Origin: Cymbomonas tetramitiformis
Taxonomy: Eukaryota; Chlorophyta; Pyramimonadophyceae; Pyramimonadales; Pyramimonadaceae
Direction: 5' to 3'
DNA length: 28,458 nt
Assembly: GCA_001247695.2 (NCBI GenBank)
Contig: LGRX02003592.1
Location: forward strand, 1 to 28,458
The position numbers and the translations under genes are program-made. Below, in pieces: positions 19,106 through 27,147 of this stretch. Each line of letters opens with the position of its first letter. Positions within the stretch are counted from its first letter, which is position 1. The notes beneath the pieces were generated by a model that saw only the letters and a program-made list of their open reading frames with translations, was not told the DNA's origin and searched no databases.

Positions 19106-19294
19106 TGTTTGTGATTTTTGACGATCGTCGGATTATATAATATTCCATCAATGTCTAATCTTACGGTAAACGAATACATCGTGAAAGCGGACATCTTCTC
19201 GCATGATTCCCTCCGGATCGCTCATGACGCATGACGCCCGGGAGGTGAAAATGGCCACTTTGCCTTGGGAATGACCAATTTCACTTCACGGGTG
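19106..19294. other. Short unexplained stretch between retroelement fragments
   Basis: No coding signal or clear repeat. It separates the truncated gag paralogue from the fragment at 19295. CATGACGCATGACGCCCG near 19223 is a local 9-bp duplication. Confidence 0.3.
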
Positions 19295-19740
19295 TCATCC
19301 GTCATAGAATATCTGTATTGCGTTTATGGGGGGGCTGTCAGAAAGCTGTGAGTCCCCCGCCGGAGAGGCGGGACACACGATGAGCTCAAGAGTTGAAAAT
19401 AGCAATTTGTTGGCCTCGGAGCGGACGGCCAACGTGGAGTCCTCCAAGTCGAAAAGCGGCGCAAATAAAACGTCCTGCGCCTCGAACGCCTCCTGGAGGG
19501 CAGGCACCAGCTTCGCGAGGAGCACTTGCGCGTTGGACTCGGTGCCGGTGAATCGTTCATGCTTTTCACGGAAACATTTTCGGATGACGTGCTTCGCTAC
19601 GCTCTCGTCGAAGCGCTCACGGGTCAATGAGCGAACCCCCGCCATGAAAACCGCCTGAGCGGAGTTCGCAGCCGGAACACCAGCAGGCGCCGGCGTAGCC
19701 GGCGTCACCGAATTACGGGCGGCAGCCGAGTCGAAAATCG
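19295..19740 (-). pseudogene. Helical gag-like fragment of a further retroelement
   Basis: The minus frame is open from 19740 and first reads DSAAARNSVTPATPAP, an Ala/Pro leader. A helical region follows (FMAGVRSLTRERFDESVAKH, then CFREKHERFTGTESNAQVLL and FEAQDVLFAPLFDLEDS), ending in a short unnatural tail (INAIQIFYDG) at 19295. The composition resembles the N-terminal part of retrotransposon Gag or Gag-like proteins, but no signature motif is present. No Met start (the first start-like codon is GTG at 19708). It is probably truncated at about 19330 by the neighbouring element. Confidence 0.4.
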
Positions 19741-19829
19741 TCGCTAGAGAACGTCAGCGTGACGCCATACTCGAAGTGAATCTAGTCGCAACCATGATAA
19801 AAGAGACTGTAGAGACGAAGTGAGGGAAA

Positions 19830-20003
19830 ATGGGACGAGGTGCGGAAGGAGCGGCGGCCAAAAGTCGTAATGCGGTTGTCGAGGAAAGCAAGGGAAAGTT
19901 GTGGCGTAAAATATCTCCCCACGTGCATGTGGATGCAAAGCGACGCGGCCAAGGAAAGTGGTGCCGGATCCGACCAAAATTTCCAACGTCAACCAACGCG
20001 TAG
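19830..20003 (+). CDS. Short basic ORF, possible broken N-terminus of a transposase-like protein
   Basis: 57 codons, ATG in context GAAAATGGG, basic and Trp-containing (KSRNAVVEESKGKLWRKISP, RRGQGKW). The pattern 'KGKLW...K.W.C....KF' recalls the start of BED-type zinc fingers, but only one Cys remains, so the finger would be broken or in another frame downstream. It ends at TAG just before the palindromic repeat array. Minus-strand ORFs over the same bases have less natural composition. Weak call. Confidence 0.25.
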   Translation: MGRGAEGAAAKSRNAVVEESKGKLWRKISPHVHVDAKRRGQGKWCRIRPKFPTSTNA

Positions 20004-20059
20004 CGAGGAAAATGAAGTCCGCCTCGTGCACAAGCTTCCCGTAAATCCAATCACCCTAC

Positions 20060-20745
20060 GGTCCTGGAAAACGTTAGTATGCATGCTAACGACGTACTAA
20101 TACGTGCTAACGACATGTTAACGAATGATAACAATGTATGCTAACGACATATTAACACAACGTTAGCATGTCATTAGCATGTCGTTAGCATGTATGCTAA
20201 CTGGAATTTATATGCTAACTACATGCTAACGACATACTACCGATATGTGCTAACGACACACTAACGCAACGTTAGCATGGCGTTAGCACGCTCTTAGTAC
20301 GTCTTTGGTAAACATACTAACAACATCATAACGGTATGTTAACGGCATACTACGGACATGCTAACAATGGCAAGCCAAGTGGTTTAGTATGCCAATATGA
20401 TGTCCATAGCATTGCATTAGTATGTTTTTAGCATAATATGTCCATGCTAACGCAACCATCATAAACGCATATACTAAAGACATGCTATGGACGTGCTACG
20501 TGGATACTAACACTGATATGATAACTTATGTTAGCATGTTCATATAGTGTCATTAGCATGCTATGCTCGTACTAACAAGTACATACTAAACGCATACTAT
20601 CGACATGCTATTTACATGTTAACGATACTAGACTAACGACATGCTATGGACGTCCTACATACATACCAACGCCGATAAGATAACTGCTGTTAGCATGTCC
20701 ATATAATGTCATTAGTATGCCTTTAGCATTTAGCACTCGCGTGTA
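20060..20745. repeat. Palindromic minisatellite array, GTTAGCATG / CATGCTAAC family
   Basis: Dense alternation of CATGCTAACGACATACTAAC-type words with their complements (GTTAGCATGTCGTTAGCATG). Higher-order duplication is visible: the stretch starting CATGCTATGGACGT at about 20481 recurs at about 20640, including TTAGCATGTYCATATARTGTCATTAG. No coding sequence. The same family returns at 23385-24300. Confidence 0.8.
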
Positions 20746-21029
20746 CGAGGCCTATCTATATGCACAATATCACTAGAGGATTGCGAAAATGTGTGCTACT
20801 TACATAAAGTGTGTTCACAATGCGTATGCTATGCGAAGGCTAGCACATCACGCATACGCATGGAACACTCGAGCATGTTTAATACAATCATATTAATACG
20901 ATAGTGTAGCTAGCTAGGCACGATGGGATACAATTGGGACTACTCATCTCTATCCTATCAATACGCAAAATAGCGTTCTAATCGTACGATTTCTAGTTCC
21001 AACACTACGATTGTAAACAATCTATCAAC
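20746..21029. other. AT-rich stretch, no gene seen
   Basis: Unique-looking sequence with several TAGCTAG and ATACGCAT words and no coding frame of natural composition. It lies between the palindromic array and the exon-like segments on the minus strand. Confidence 0.3.
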
Positions 21030-21276
21030 CTAGCACGCTCGAAGGGAAGCTTGAAGCTCATGAAGTACTCGAGGCGGTCGATTTTCTCCATTTAGGGCAA
21101 AACAGTCGATCTGAAAAGTAAAGCAAAGAACCAACACTTAGTAAAAAGCGGAAAACGCATTAAAGATTCCCTTGTGCAAAACATAACTAGCAACTTAGGA
21201 ACCTCAAAGAAGCGCGAATGTGAACGCGAGATGATGGTGGAAAAATTGATTTCACCACTCGAATATTTTCAGCGAT
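21030..21276 (-). other. Two exon-like segments with TACTAA branch points
   Basis: On the minus strand two similar 3' splice-site regions occur: TACTAAACGTTAATTGG...TTTTTCAG before 21276 and TACTAAGTGTTGG...TACTTTTCAG before 21110. Each is followed by ATCG and an open segment (IAENIRVVKSIFPPSSRVHI at 21276-21203; DCFALNGENRPPRVLHELQA at 21110, ending at TAG 21030). The second halves also resemble each other, so the pair may be a duplicated intron-exon unit. With donor GAG|GTTCCT the phases do not join cleanly, so these may be non-coding exons or decayed ones. Confidence 0.3.
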
Positions 21277-21369
21277 CTGAAAAACAAAACCAACCAATTA
21301 ACGTTTAGTAAAGATGAAAGATAATATAAGTGACAAACGAAATTAACGAAGGAAACTGAAAAGGAGAGG

Positions 21370-21438
21370 TGGAGTGAGTTGGATTTGAACCAACTATTTC
21401 GAGTGCAAAGGACTCGCGGGAATCTTCCCGTTCACTCC
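21370..21438 (-). tRNA. tRNA-like gene with reduced D arm (anticodon loop would give TTT)
   Basis: The minus strand folds into a perfect 7-bp acceptor stem (GGAGTGA / TCACTCC, discriminator A). A 4-bp D-type stem has only a 4-nt loop (GGGA-AGAT-TCCC). A 5-bp anticodon stem (CGAGT / ACTCG) has loop CCTTTGC, then a 5-nt variable loop and a 5-bp T arm with the classic TTCAAAT loop (GTTGG / CCAAC). Total length is 69 nt. Odd points: the D loop lacks the conserved GG and the A box, position 33 is C rather than U, and position 37 is G. In the standard layout the anticodon is TTT (Lys). The helices are too perfect for chance, but it may be an organelle-derived, viral or decayed tRNA. Confidence 0.6.
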
Positions 21439-21439
21439 A

Positions 21440-22069
21440 AGTCAAAGTTCCGCGCATGCCAAGGATGAGCGCGCTAAGCGCACACAAAATAATACATATA
21501 CATATAAAAAAACATGCACTACAAACCTGTGACATATTGCAGCGAGCAAGAATGAGAAATATCATAACATGCAACCCGCTGGCGAGGCCACCACACGCTG
21601 CTGCACACTGCTGGACGGTAAAATGTGAAGCGTTGACGGCTATAGCGGTGAGTTTGAACTTTTACAGCAGTATTCTGTAAAAATGCCTACTGTACTGTAC
21701 AGTGGACACCTTCACTTCCCGTTGCGCGTTGGGGGGCGTGAGAAGTCACAGCACGTCCTCGTCACGCGAGCACGATCGACGATAACGATGACGATGACGA
21801 ATTCTGCGAAACGTGTGCCATGCCATGCGATGCCATGCCATCGGACGATTGGAGATGGAATAATCCACCGCATGACGCTCGCGCTCGCTCGCGGGTTGGG
21901 GATCGCAGGCACGCATGATGAATATCGTTATCGTCTATCGCACTTAGCCGTTTGCGTGTTCGGAATTTTGAATTCCGATGTCTTTCTACTGTGCGATTTT
22001 GACCATCGCTGATCGTATCGTAATCTTCAATTCTTCATCACCTACACCGATGTCACGACGTCACGCTCA
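21440..22069. other. Non-coding stretch with simple repeats
   Basis: Contains GATAACGATGACGATGACGA (near 21780) and a CCATGCCATGCGATGCCATGCCAT run (near 21820). No natural coding frame on either strand: the ORFs at 21456-21680 and 21683-22012 cover simple repeats and have no supporting splice sites. Confidence 0.4.
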
Positions 22070-23145
22070 ATGGCTACTATCCAAATTCATGGTCCTCCCA
22101 CAAGGACCAACGCTCGATGACTATTATGAGTGCCACATGGATCTTTGAGGCGTATACGTGCTTTTGGCATCATATTTATGAGTCAATTGAATAATTTCCC
22201 CTACAGGATCGTCCACGCGTGTGCTAGAGGGCGTGCTTAAAGGGTGCGCTTTTGATATGTTTTTTTTATCGAAATCGTCGAAAAAAGATGGTCCTCCCAC
22301 AAGGACCATAGTCTTTAACCGTCCTAGCGGTTGCATGGTGCGCGGTGTTGGCCGCGCATGGTCGCACACCTTGAGTTTATGACCAAATATGAAAACTTAG
22401 TTGGATAGTCCACACTCTAGTCGCCATCTGAGCTCTCGTTTACCGTGGCGGCTGATCACTCCCGAGTGAAATAAGGTTTTTGTGATTTTTGCACTTCTAA
22501 TTTTCACTTCGCGTCAAGCTAACGAGTGCACATCGCTCACATACTTGCCCATATGGCTTATGTTAAGCTTTCAAAAAATCATTTTATGGATATACTTCAA
22601 AAGTTTAAGCACCATACGCTCCTACCACACTGTGAATGCACTCTAGCGGGCATCGTGGATAATGGGTCATGTTTGCACCGATTATCCCATTCCGGCTAAA
22701 AAACCGACTAAAAAGGTGTACGGTTGTTAATAAGCATTAGAGATGGCCAATATATGCACTCCAACATGACGTATGACCCAAATATGACGGGGACATGTAT
22801 ATAAGATCGATATGATCGCATGGACGCAGGTGTAGCCTGCACATACTATTCCCAAAAAATTATTGAAGATATCGTATCTTTTTGTGCCTTTTGAATTTTC
22901 AGAAAAAATACAATCTGAAAAGTTGAGGGTGCTTGTCGCAAATGCGAACGCCATGGATATATTGGGTGGATCCAGGCCGGACCAAGCATCGAAGTAATTA
23001 ATATATGTCCCATTGATACTAAAAATCATTGGGCGCGCCTTCTAGATCCGAACCAATGCCCAATTAAATTCTTGCAACATTGGTCATTGTGGGAGGACCA
23101 TAATCGATTATGGTCCTCCCACAAGGACCATGGGATAGTAGCCAT
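22070..23145. mobile_element. MITE-like element with composite terminal inverted repeats
   Basis: The left end ATGGCTACTATCC (22070-22082) plus ATGGTCCTCCCACAAGGACCA (22089-22109) is mirrored at the right by ATGGTCCTCCCACAAGGACCAT (23110-23131) plus GGATAGTAGCCAT (23133-23145). Further copies of the 22-bp palindromic word lie at 22288-22309 and, reversed, at 23086-23101. The interior (about 1 kb) is AT-rich and has no transposase, so it would be non-autonomous. No target-site duplication was recognised. It could also be nested elements, 22288-23101 within 22070-23145. Confidence 0.55.
23087..23124. repeat. Perfect 38-bp palindrome
   Basis: TTGTGGGAGGACCATAATCG and its exact mirror complement meet at an ATCGAT centre. 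It consists of two MITE-type ends (TGGTCCTCCCACAA) fused head to head around TAATCGATTA. Confidence 0.9.
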
Positions 23146-23248
23146 CAATTTCCTTTTTTAATTTTCGCCAAGTCCTTCACTCGCGTCATCGTCTATCCTT
23201 TCGCCAATTGACGTTTATTGCGCCATCGTCTCGGAATGCACATCTTTA

Positions 23249-23320
23249 TGGTCACGTGGCCGAGTGGATATGATGTGTGCTTCCGCGCGTGAGGTCACCG
23301 GATCGATTCCCCCTGAAAAT
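23249..23320 (+). ncRNA. tRNA-derived Pol III promoter head (SINE-like)
   Basis: A box TGGCCGAGTGG (23257-23267) fits TRGYNNARNNG exactly, as in Ser/Leu tRNAs. B box GGATCGATTCC (23300-23310) differs from GGTTCGANTCC at one base. Their 32-nt spacing is right for a tRNA. Acceptor and anticodon stems do not pair, so this is not a working tRNA; it is either a degenerate tRNA gene or the head of a SINE. No tail was defined. Confidence 0.4.
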
Positions 23321-23384
23321 TTTCAGTTTATGTTGGTTTGGCTCTAGCCTGATAGGGAAATTTGTGAAAACATTCTCCCCCCAC

Positions 23385-24300
23385 ATTATGTTAGCATGTC
23401 GTCAGCATGTCGTTATCACATCATGTGTTAACGACATGCTAACCGCATGCAAAAGACATACTAAAGAAGCGAATCTGTTAGGGAATATTCCTCCGGCGTG
23501 TAATCACGTCCGTGTTTAGCATGCCTTTAGCATGGTTTTCAGTCCGTAGGACGCCCGTAGCACGGCAGTAGCACGCCTGTAGCATGCCAGTAATATGTCC
23601 TTAGCACATGTGCTAACTTGAACGCCCATAGTTAACGCCCATATATGCACGTGCTACCGACGTTGTACCGCCGTGCTAACGGCGTGCTAAGCTCAGACGT
23701 GCTAACAGGCCTGAGGATAATTACTATGTGTATAATTACTATGACCTCTAACGACGTGCTAACGGCATGCTAACAGAAGAATCTTTTCAGGAATATTCCT
23801 CAGGCCTGTTAGCACGTCTGAGCTTAGCACGCCGTTAGCACGGCGGTACAACGTCGGTAGCACGTGCATATATGGGCGTTAACTATGGGCGTTCCAGTTA
23901 GCACATGTGCTAAGGACATATTACTGGCATGCTACAGGCGTGCTACTGCCGTGCTACGGGCGTCCTACGGACTGAAAACCATGCTAAAGGCATGCTAAAC
24001 ACGGACGTGATAACACGCCGGAGGAATATTCCATAACAGATTCGCTTCTTTAGTATGTCTTTAGCATGCGATGTTCCAGTTAGCACACGTGCTAAGGACA
24101 TATTACGGCCGTGCTACGGCCATGCTACTGCCGTGCTACGGGCGTGCTACAGGCGTGTAACGGGCGTGTTACCGGCGTGCTACGAGACAGTTTAGCATGC
24201 TACAAGCATGCTAAACTCGGAAATTATGACACATCTGAAGAAGATTCCTCAAAAGAATCTATTCCGTAGCATGTCGTTAGCATGTTATGCTCATCCTAAT
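23385..24300. repeat. Palindromic repeat cluster with a large foldback
   Basis: GTTAGCATG / CATGCTAAC-family words (TAGCACGCC, GTGCTAACGG, GCATGCTAAA) fill the stretch. It contains the 274-bp inverted repeat listed separately, plus a partial further copy at 24072-24145 that repeats 23892-23965 (CCAGTTAGCACATGTGCTAAGGACATATTAC and onward, with changes). Evenly spaced CGTGCTAC words run from 24110 to 24185. Confidence 0.8.
23444..24070. repeat. 274-bp inverted repeat (foldback), arms 23444-23717 and 23797-24070
   Basis: By eye the two arms are reverse complements over 274 bp with about four mismatches, separated by a 79-bp spacer (23718-23796) that itself contains GTGCTAACGGCATGCTAAC. Landmarks in the left arm: GACATACTAAAGAAGCGAAT, GTTTTCAGTCCGTAGGACGC, TTAACGCCCATATATGCACG and CTAACAGGCCTGAGGA. 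It has no ORF of natural composition. High arm identity inside a degenerate array means recent formation or gene-conversion-like maintenance. Confidence 0.9.
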
Positions 24301-24399
24301 GACGTGCTACCTAACGAAGGTCTTTCGGACCTCCTGTACTCCAATTACTATGAAGGTAGGGGAAGGGGGGAGGGGGGGTCGCGGGGTAATAGGGTTGCA

Positions 24400-25363
24400 A
24401 TGCCCCGAAAAGGAGAGCATTTCTCCGCGCTACGTGAAGAATCGGCTCGCCAAGTTCCCCCCAATGCATCCGAGGACGAGGTCGTGCTTGCGCCCGCAAG
24501 AACACCTCGTACGGCCCCGGGCCACCGTGGCCTTTCCCTCCAACAACAACAACAACGACCAGTGGACAAAAGCAATGTGCCACGACTATCCCGCCAGGCC
24601 ATGCGTAACCCAGCTCCTCACCCAGTACCCTCGACACCACATCCAAGTTTGGTGAATGGTACCACCTCCCGCCCAAGTAGGCCGGCAACGGCACTTGTTG
24701 CCTGCGAGACCGTTGGTCGTCCGGAGGGTTTCCGGTTGGGTCACCTTTTCGAGAAGCATACGAAGGAGCTTCGAGTCAGCCAATGGGCGGAAACCACGGT
24801 GGCGTGTGTATACGATCCAAGGTGAGTGCTTTACCCTATAGTTTTAGCATTCTTTTCGAGATGTACGGGTCGCGTACAGGCAACCACGGCATGCATGTTT
24901 CAAAAAGTCGTACTATATGGTTTGTAGGATGCCGTATATAGTGCTCGGGAATATTGAAGGCCTATTCAAGGGAGGTGATGCGCTTGTTGTTATACTGTAC
25001 GACCTGTTGAAAGTATTTTAACCCGCCGCTTTCGAACTTGGCAGGTGCCCGTCACAAGAGATGCAGCGTGCTCTTTGTGAAGTAACCGCTGGCCTGTTGA
25101 AAGTGCGGGAGTAGGGACACGTCGGCATGGTTCTCATTTACACCTGTTGTCATGCCAAGGACGAACCGACTTGCATGACTCCCCACGAGTTTCATGCTTG
25201 CGCACTAGAAATGCTAACCACCCAACGGCGCTACCCGACATGGTTGCCAATCTCGTCCATTTTGGTTGAAGAACCAGGCAAGGTAATGTACGGGGACCAC
25301 GCATTTTCCATACAAGTACGGGAACGTGAAGTGGCAGATTGTCTCGTGTCCATTGCATCTGGG
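24400..25363 (+). pseudogene. Three-exon unrecognised gene with an in-frame TAG
   Basis: Exon 1 24400-24821 (start MPRKGEHFSALREE; the frame is also open upstream to 24208 through repeat DNA), donor CCAAG|GTGAGT. Exon 2 24928-24996 (RMPYIVLGNIEGLFKGGDAL). Exon 3 from 25045 after TTGGCAG, running to GGG|GTAAGT at 25363. Intron 1 joins in phase; intron 2 works with a GTACGA donor at 24997 (48-nt intron). Exon 1 is Gln/Pro/Arg-rich with a poly-Gln run (CAACAA, 24541-24556), then FRLGHLFEKHTKELRVSQWA. Exon 3 reads CPSQEMQRALCEVTAGLLKV, meets TAG at 25112, then continues in the same frame with MVLIYTCCHAKDEPTCMTPH and RREVADC-like text. The gene breaks off at the GGTAA array. Family unknown; the TAG implies decay, a sequence error or another splice. 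Confidence 0.5.
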
Positions 25364-25384
25364 GTAAGTCTTCCACATAGTACC

Positions 25385-25830
25385 CCGTTATCACGTGATT
25401 AGCATGTAAATGACGTCTTACGCTTGTCGTTAGCGTGTGTTTAGCATGTCTAACTCATTTATACGTGTTCTATCACACTGAGAAGGAATCGTGGTAGAAT
25501 GTGGTAAACTGGTGTTAAAATGTGGTAAACTGGTGGTAAACGGCGGTAAGCCCCTATGTGGGGTGGTAATCAGGTGGTAAACGTTAAAATATTTATATAA
25601 AAAAAATAACTGACGGTAAATCATTGGTAATTTGCGGTAACATAGGTTGAAGCATGGTAAAAGCCTGGTAATTTCAGAACGGAGCGTGGTAAACGAGGAT
25701 CTGGAATGGTAAATGGTCGTGGCCTAATGGTAAATGGATATAAAACTTCGCAATGTAGTATAAATATAGAGACGGAGCTGGTAAACCGTGGTAAACGAGG
25801 ATCCTGAATGGTAGATGTGCAATTCTCTGG
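25385..25830. repeat. GGTAA-rich minisatellite
   Basis: GGTGGTAAAC, TGTGGTAAAC, ATGGTAAATGG and similar words recur throughout. A longer unit, GTGGTAAACGAGGATCTGGAATGG (near 25687), recurs near 25789 with changes. This is a third, non-palindromic array family in the window. ORFs on the minus strand (rich in FTIRPRPFTIP) are repeat readings. Confidence 0.75.
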
Positions 25831-26273
25831 TCTGTGGCCAAGGTAGAATTGACAGGAGTGGAGCGACTGGCGAATGGCGGCCAGGTATGAACGCAGGCAG
25901 GGGTATACATCATCGTTCAGTAGATAGGTGGGATGCGTCACATACAGATCGTATCATACCTGTCTCGGCTAAACCAGTAGGGAGCCGAAAGGTAGCCGAT
26001 TTTAGTGGCCACGCGCACCATAGCTGGTAAGAGAGAGGTAACGTAGCCAAGAAACCAAGTTAGGTTCTTGAAGTTGAAGTTTTCAAAAAACAGTTAAACT
26101 GTAAGAGTTTATTTTTTTGTTTATTTAATTTAAGTAGCAGAAGGTCGAGAAAGAAAATGGCTGGTAAGTAGTTTTACTTTTTTCTTGAATCACGCGGGTG
26201 ACAGAAAGCAGTTCTGTTGCAATGTATGCAGAACAGGTAGTTTACTTTTAAAAGCGAGTACTGTTACTTAAGA
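25831..26273. other. Upstream region of the 26274 gene
   Basis: No ORF of natural composition. AT-rich from 26080. It contains ATGGCTG|GTAAGTAG at 26158, a start codon with a strong donor right behind it, so a tiny first exon (Met-Ala-Gly) is possible. Otherwise it is promoter and leader sequence. Confidence 0.35.
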
Positions 26274-27030
26274 ATGGAGAGTACCCGAACAGGAGCAACG
26301 AGCGCTGCTGAACAAGGTGCACCTAAACGGGCAAGGACGGCCACGGTTGGCAGCGAGGCAGGCCAGGCCGCACTCGCTCCAAAGGTTACGTGCCCCATGC
26401 TTGTCTCTTGTGGATGTGCATGTTGGATAGGTTCGTGGCTTAATTAGTTAACCGCTGTTCGACTGAAAGAGCGGACGGCTCCTGAAAGTTTCTGCGTAAA
26501 TAGGTGGTCAGCGAATATGTGGATACACACAGCCGGTGACTGCGCCCTGGTGCGGAATCACGTGCTTAGGAAAAGTCACCGGCTGTGCGTATTCATTCAG
26601 GTATGCAGGCCAGGCCGCACTCGCTCCAAAGGTTACGTGCCCCATGCTTGTCTCTTGTGGATGTGCATGTTGGATAGGTTCGTGGCTTAATTAGTTAACC
26701 GCTGTTCGACTGAAAGAGCGGACGGCTCCTGAAAGTTTCTGCGTAAATAGGTGGTCAGCGAATATGTGGATACACACAGCCGGTGACTGCGCCCTGGTGC
26801 GGAATCACGTGCTTAGGAAAAGTCACCGGCTGTGCGTATTCATTCAGGTATGCGGACTCCCCTGTTTTCCGGCATGCACGCTGTGGGATGCCACTGCTGT
26901 GGGAATATCCCATGGTTTCCGCAGTGGATTCAAACATGCTTTCGTGAACTGGTGCGCAGGCCTCCGAAGCTGCAACCGTGCAGGGAGGCGGCCTCCCCCG
27001 GTCGCTGGAGGAGTGGTCGAGGAAAACCCG
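26274..27030 (+). CDS. 5' exons of an unrecognised spliced gene
   Basis: Exon 1 26274-26384 (37 codons: MESTRTGATSAAEQGAPKRA, a basic, Ala/Thr-rich start typical of a disordered or NLS-bearing N-terminus), donor CCAAAG|GTTACG. Exon 2 26848-27030 after ATTCATTCAG, 61 codons, ending GAAAACCCG|GTAAGA. Both junctions are phase 0; the resulting frame reads DATAVGISHGFRSGFKHAFV. A competing frame in exon 2 (PWFPQWIQTCFRELVRRPPK) is equally natural, so the splice pairing is uncertain. The downstream exon would lie beyond the 223-bp array, perhaps after TTTTGTAG at 28447. A perfect 247-bp duplication inside intron 1 copies the end of exon 1. No family recognised. Confidence 0.4.
26358..26851 (+). repeat. 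Perfect 247-bp tandem duplication
   Basis: 26358-26604 and 26605-26851 appear identical base for base (GCAGGCCAGGCCGCACTCGC ... CATTCAGGTAT). Each copy carries the last 27 nt of exon 1 with its donor, a 19-bp hairpin and an acceptor-like ATTCATTCAG. Confidence 0.9.
26523..26592. repeat. 19-bp hairpin, repeated at 26770-26839
   Basis: ATACACACAGCCGGTGACT (26523-26541) pairs with AGTCACCGGCTGTGCGTAT (26574-26592) with one G-T wobble and a 32-nt loop. It lies 8 bp before the ATTCATTCAG acceptor, so in RNA it could influence splice-site choice. The second copy is at +247. Confidence 0.85.
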
Positions 27031-27147
27031 GTAAGACCGTGAACTTTTCCTTCCCCTCCCTTCCCGTACGGGATCCCGCCCGCCCGCCCTTCATCTAGTG
27101 AACGCAGCCGCCACTCCGCGGGTGCCTGGTCAGCAGCTTGTCGGGCG

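Noticed and set aside
19744..20050. Two overlapping minus-strand ORFs of 95-98 codons
   Set aside because: His/Pro/Trp-rich readings opposite a more natural short plus-strand frame; neither shows a domain.
21683..22012. 109-codon plus-strand ORF
   Set aside because: Covers CCATG and GACGAT simple repeats; no natural composition beyond that and no splice signals.
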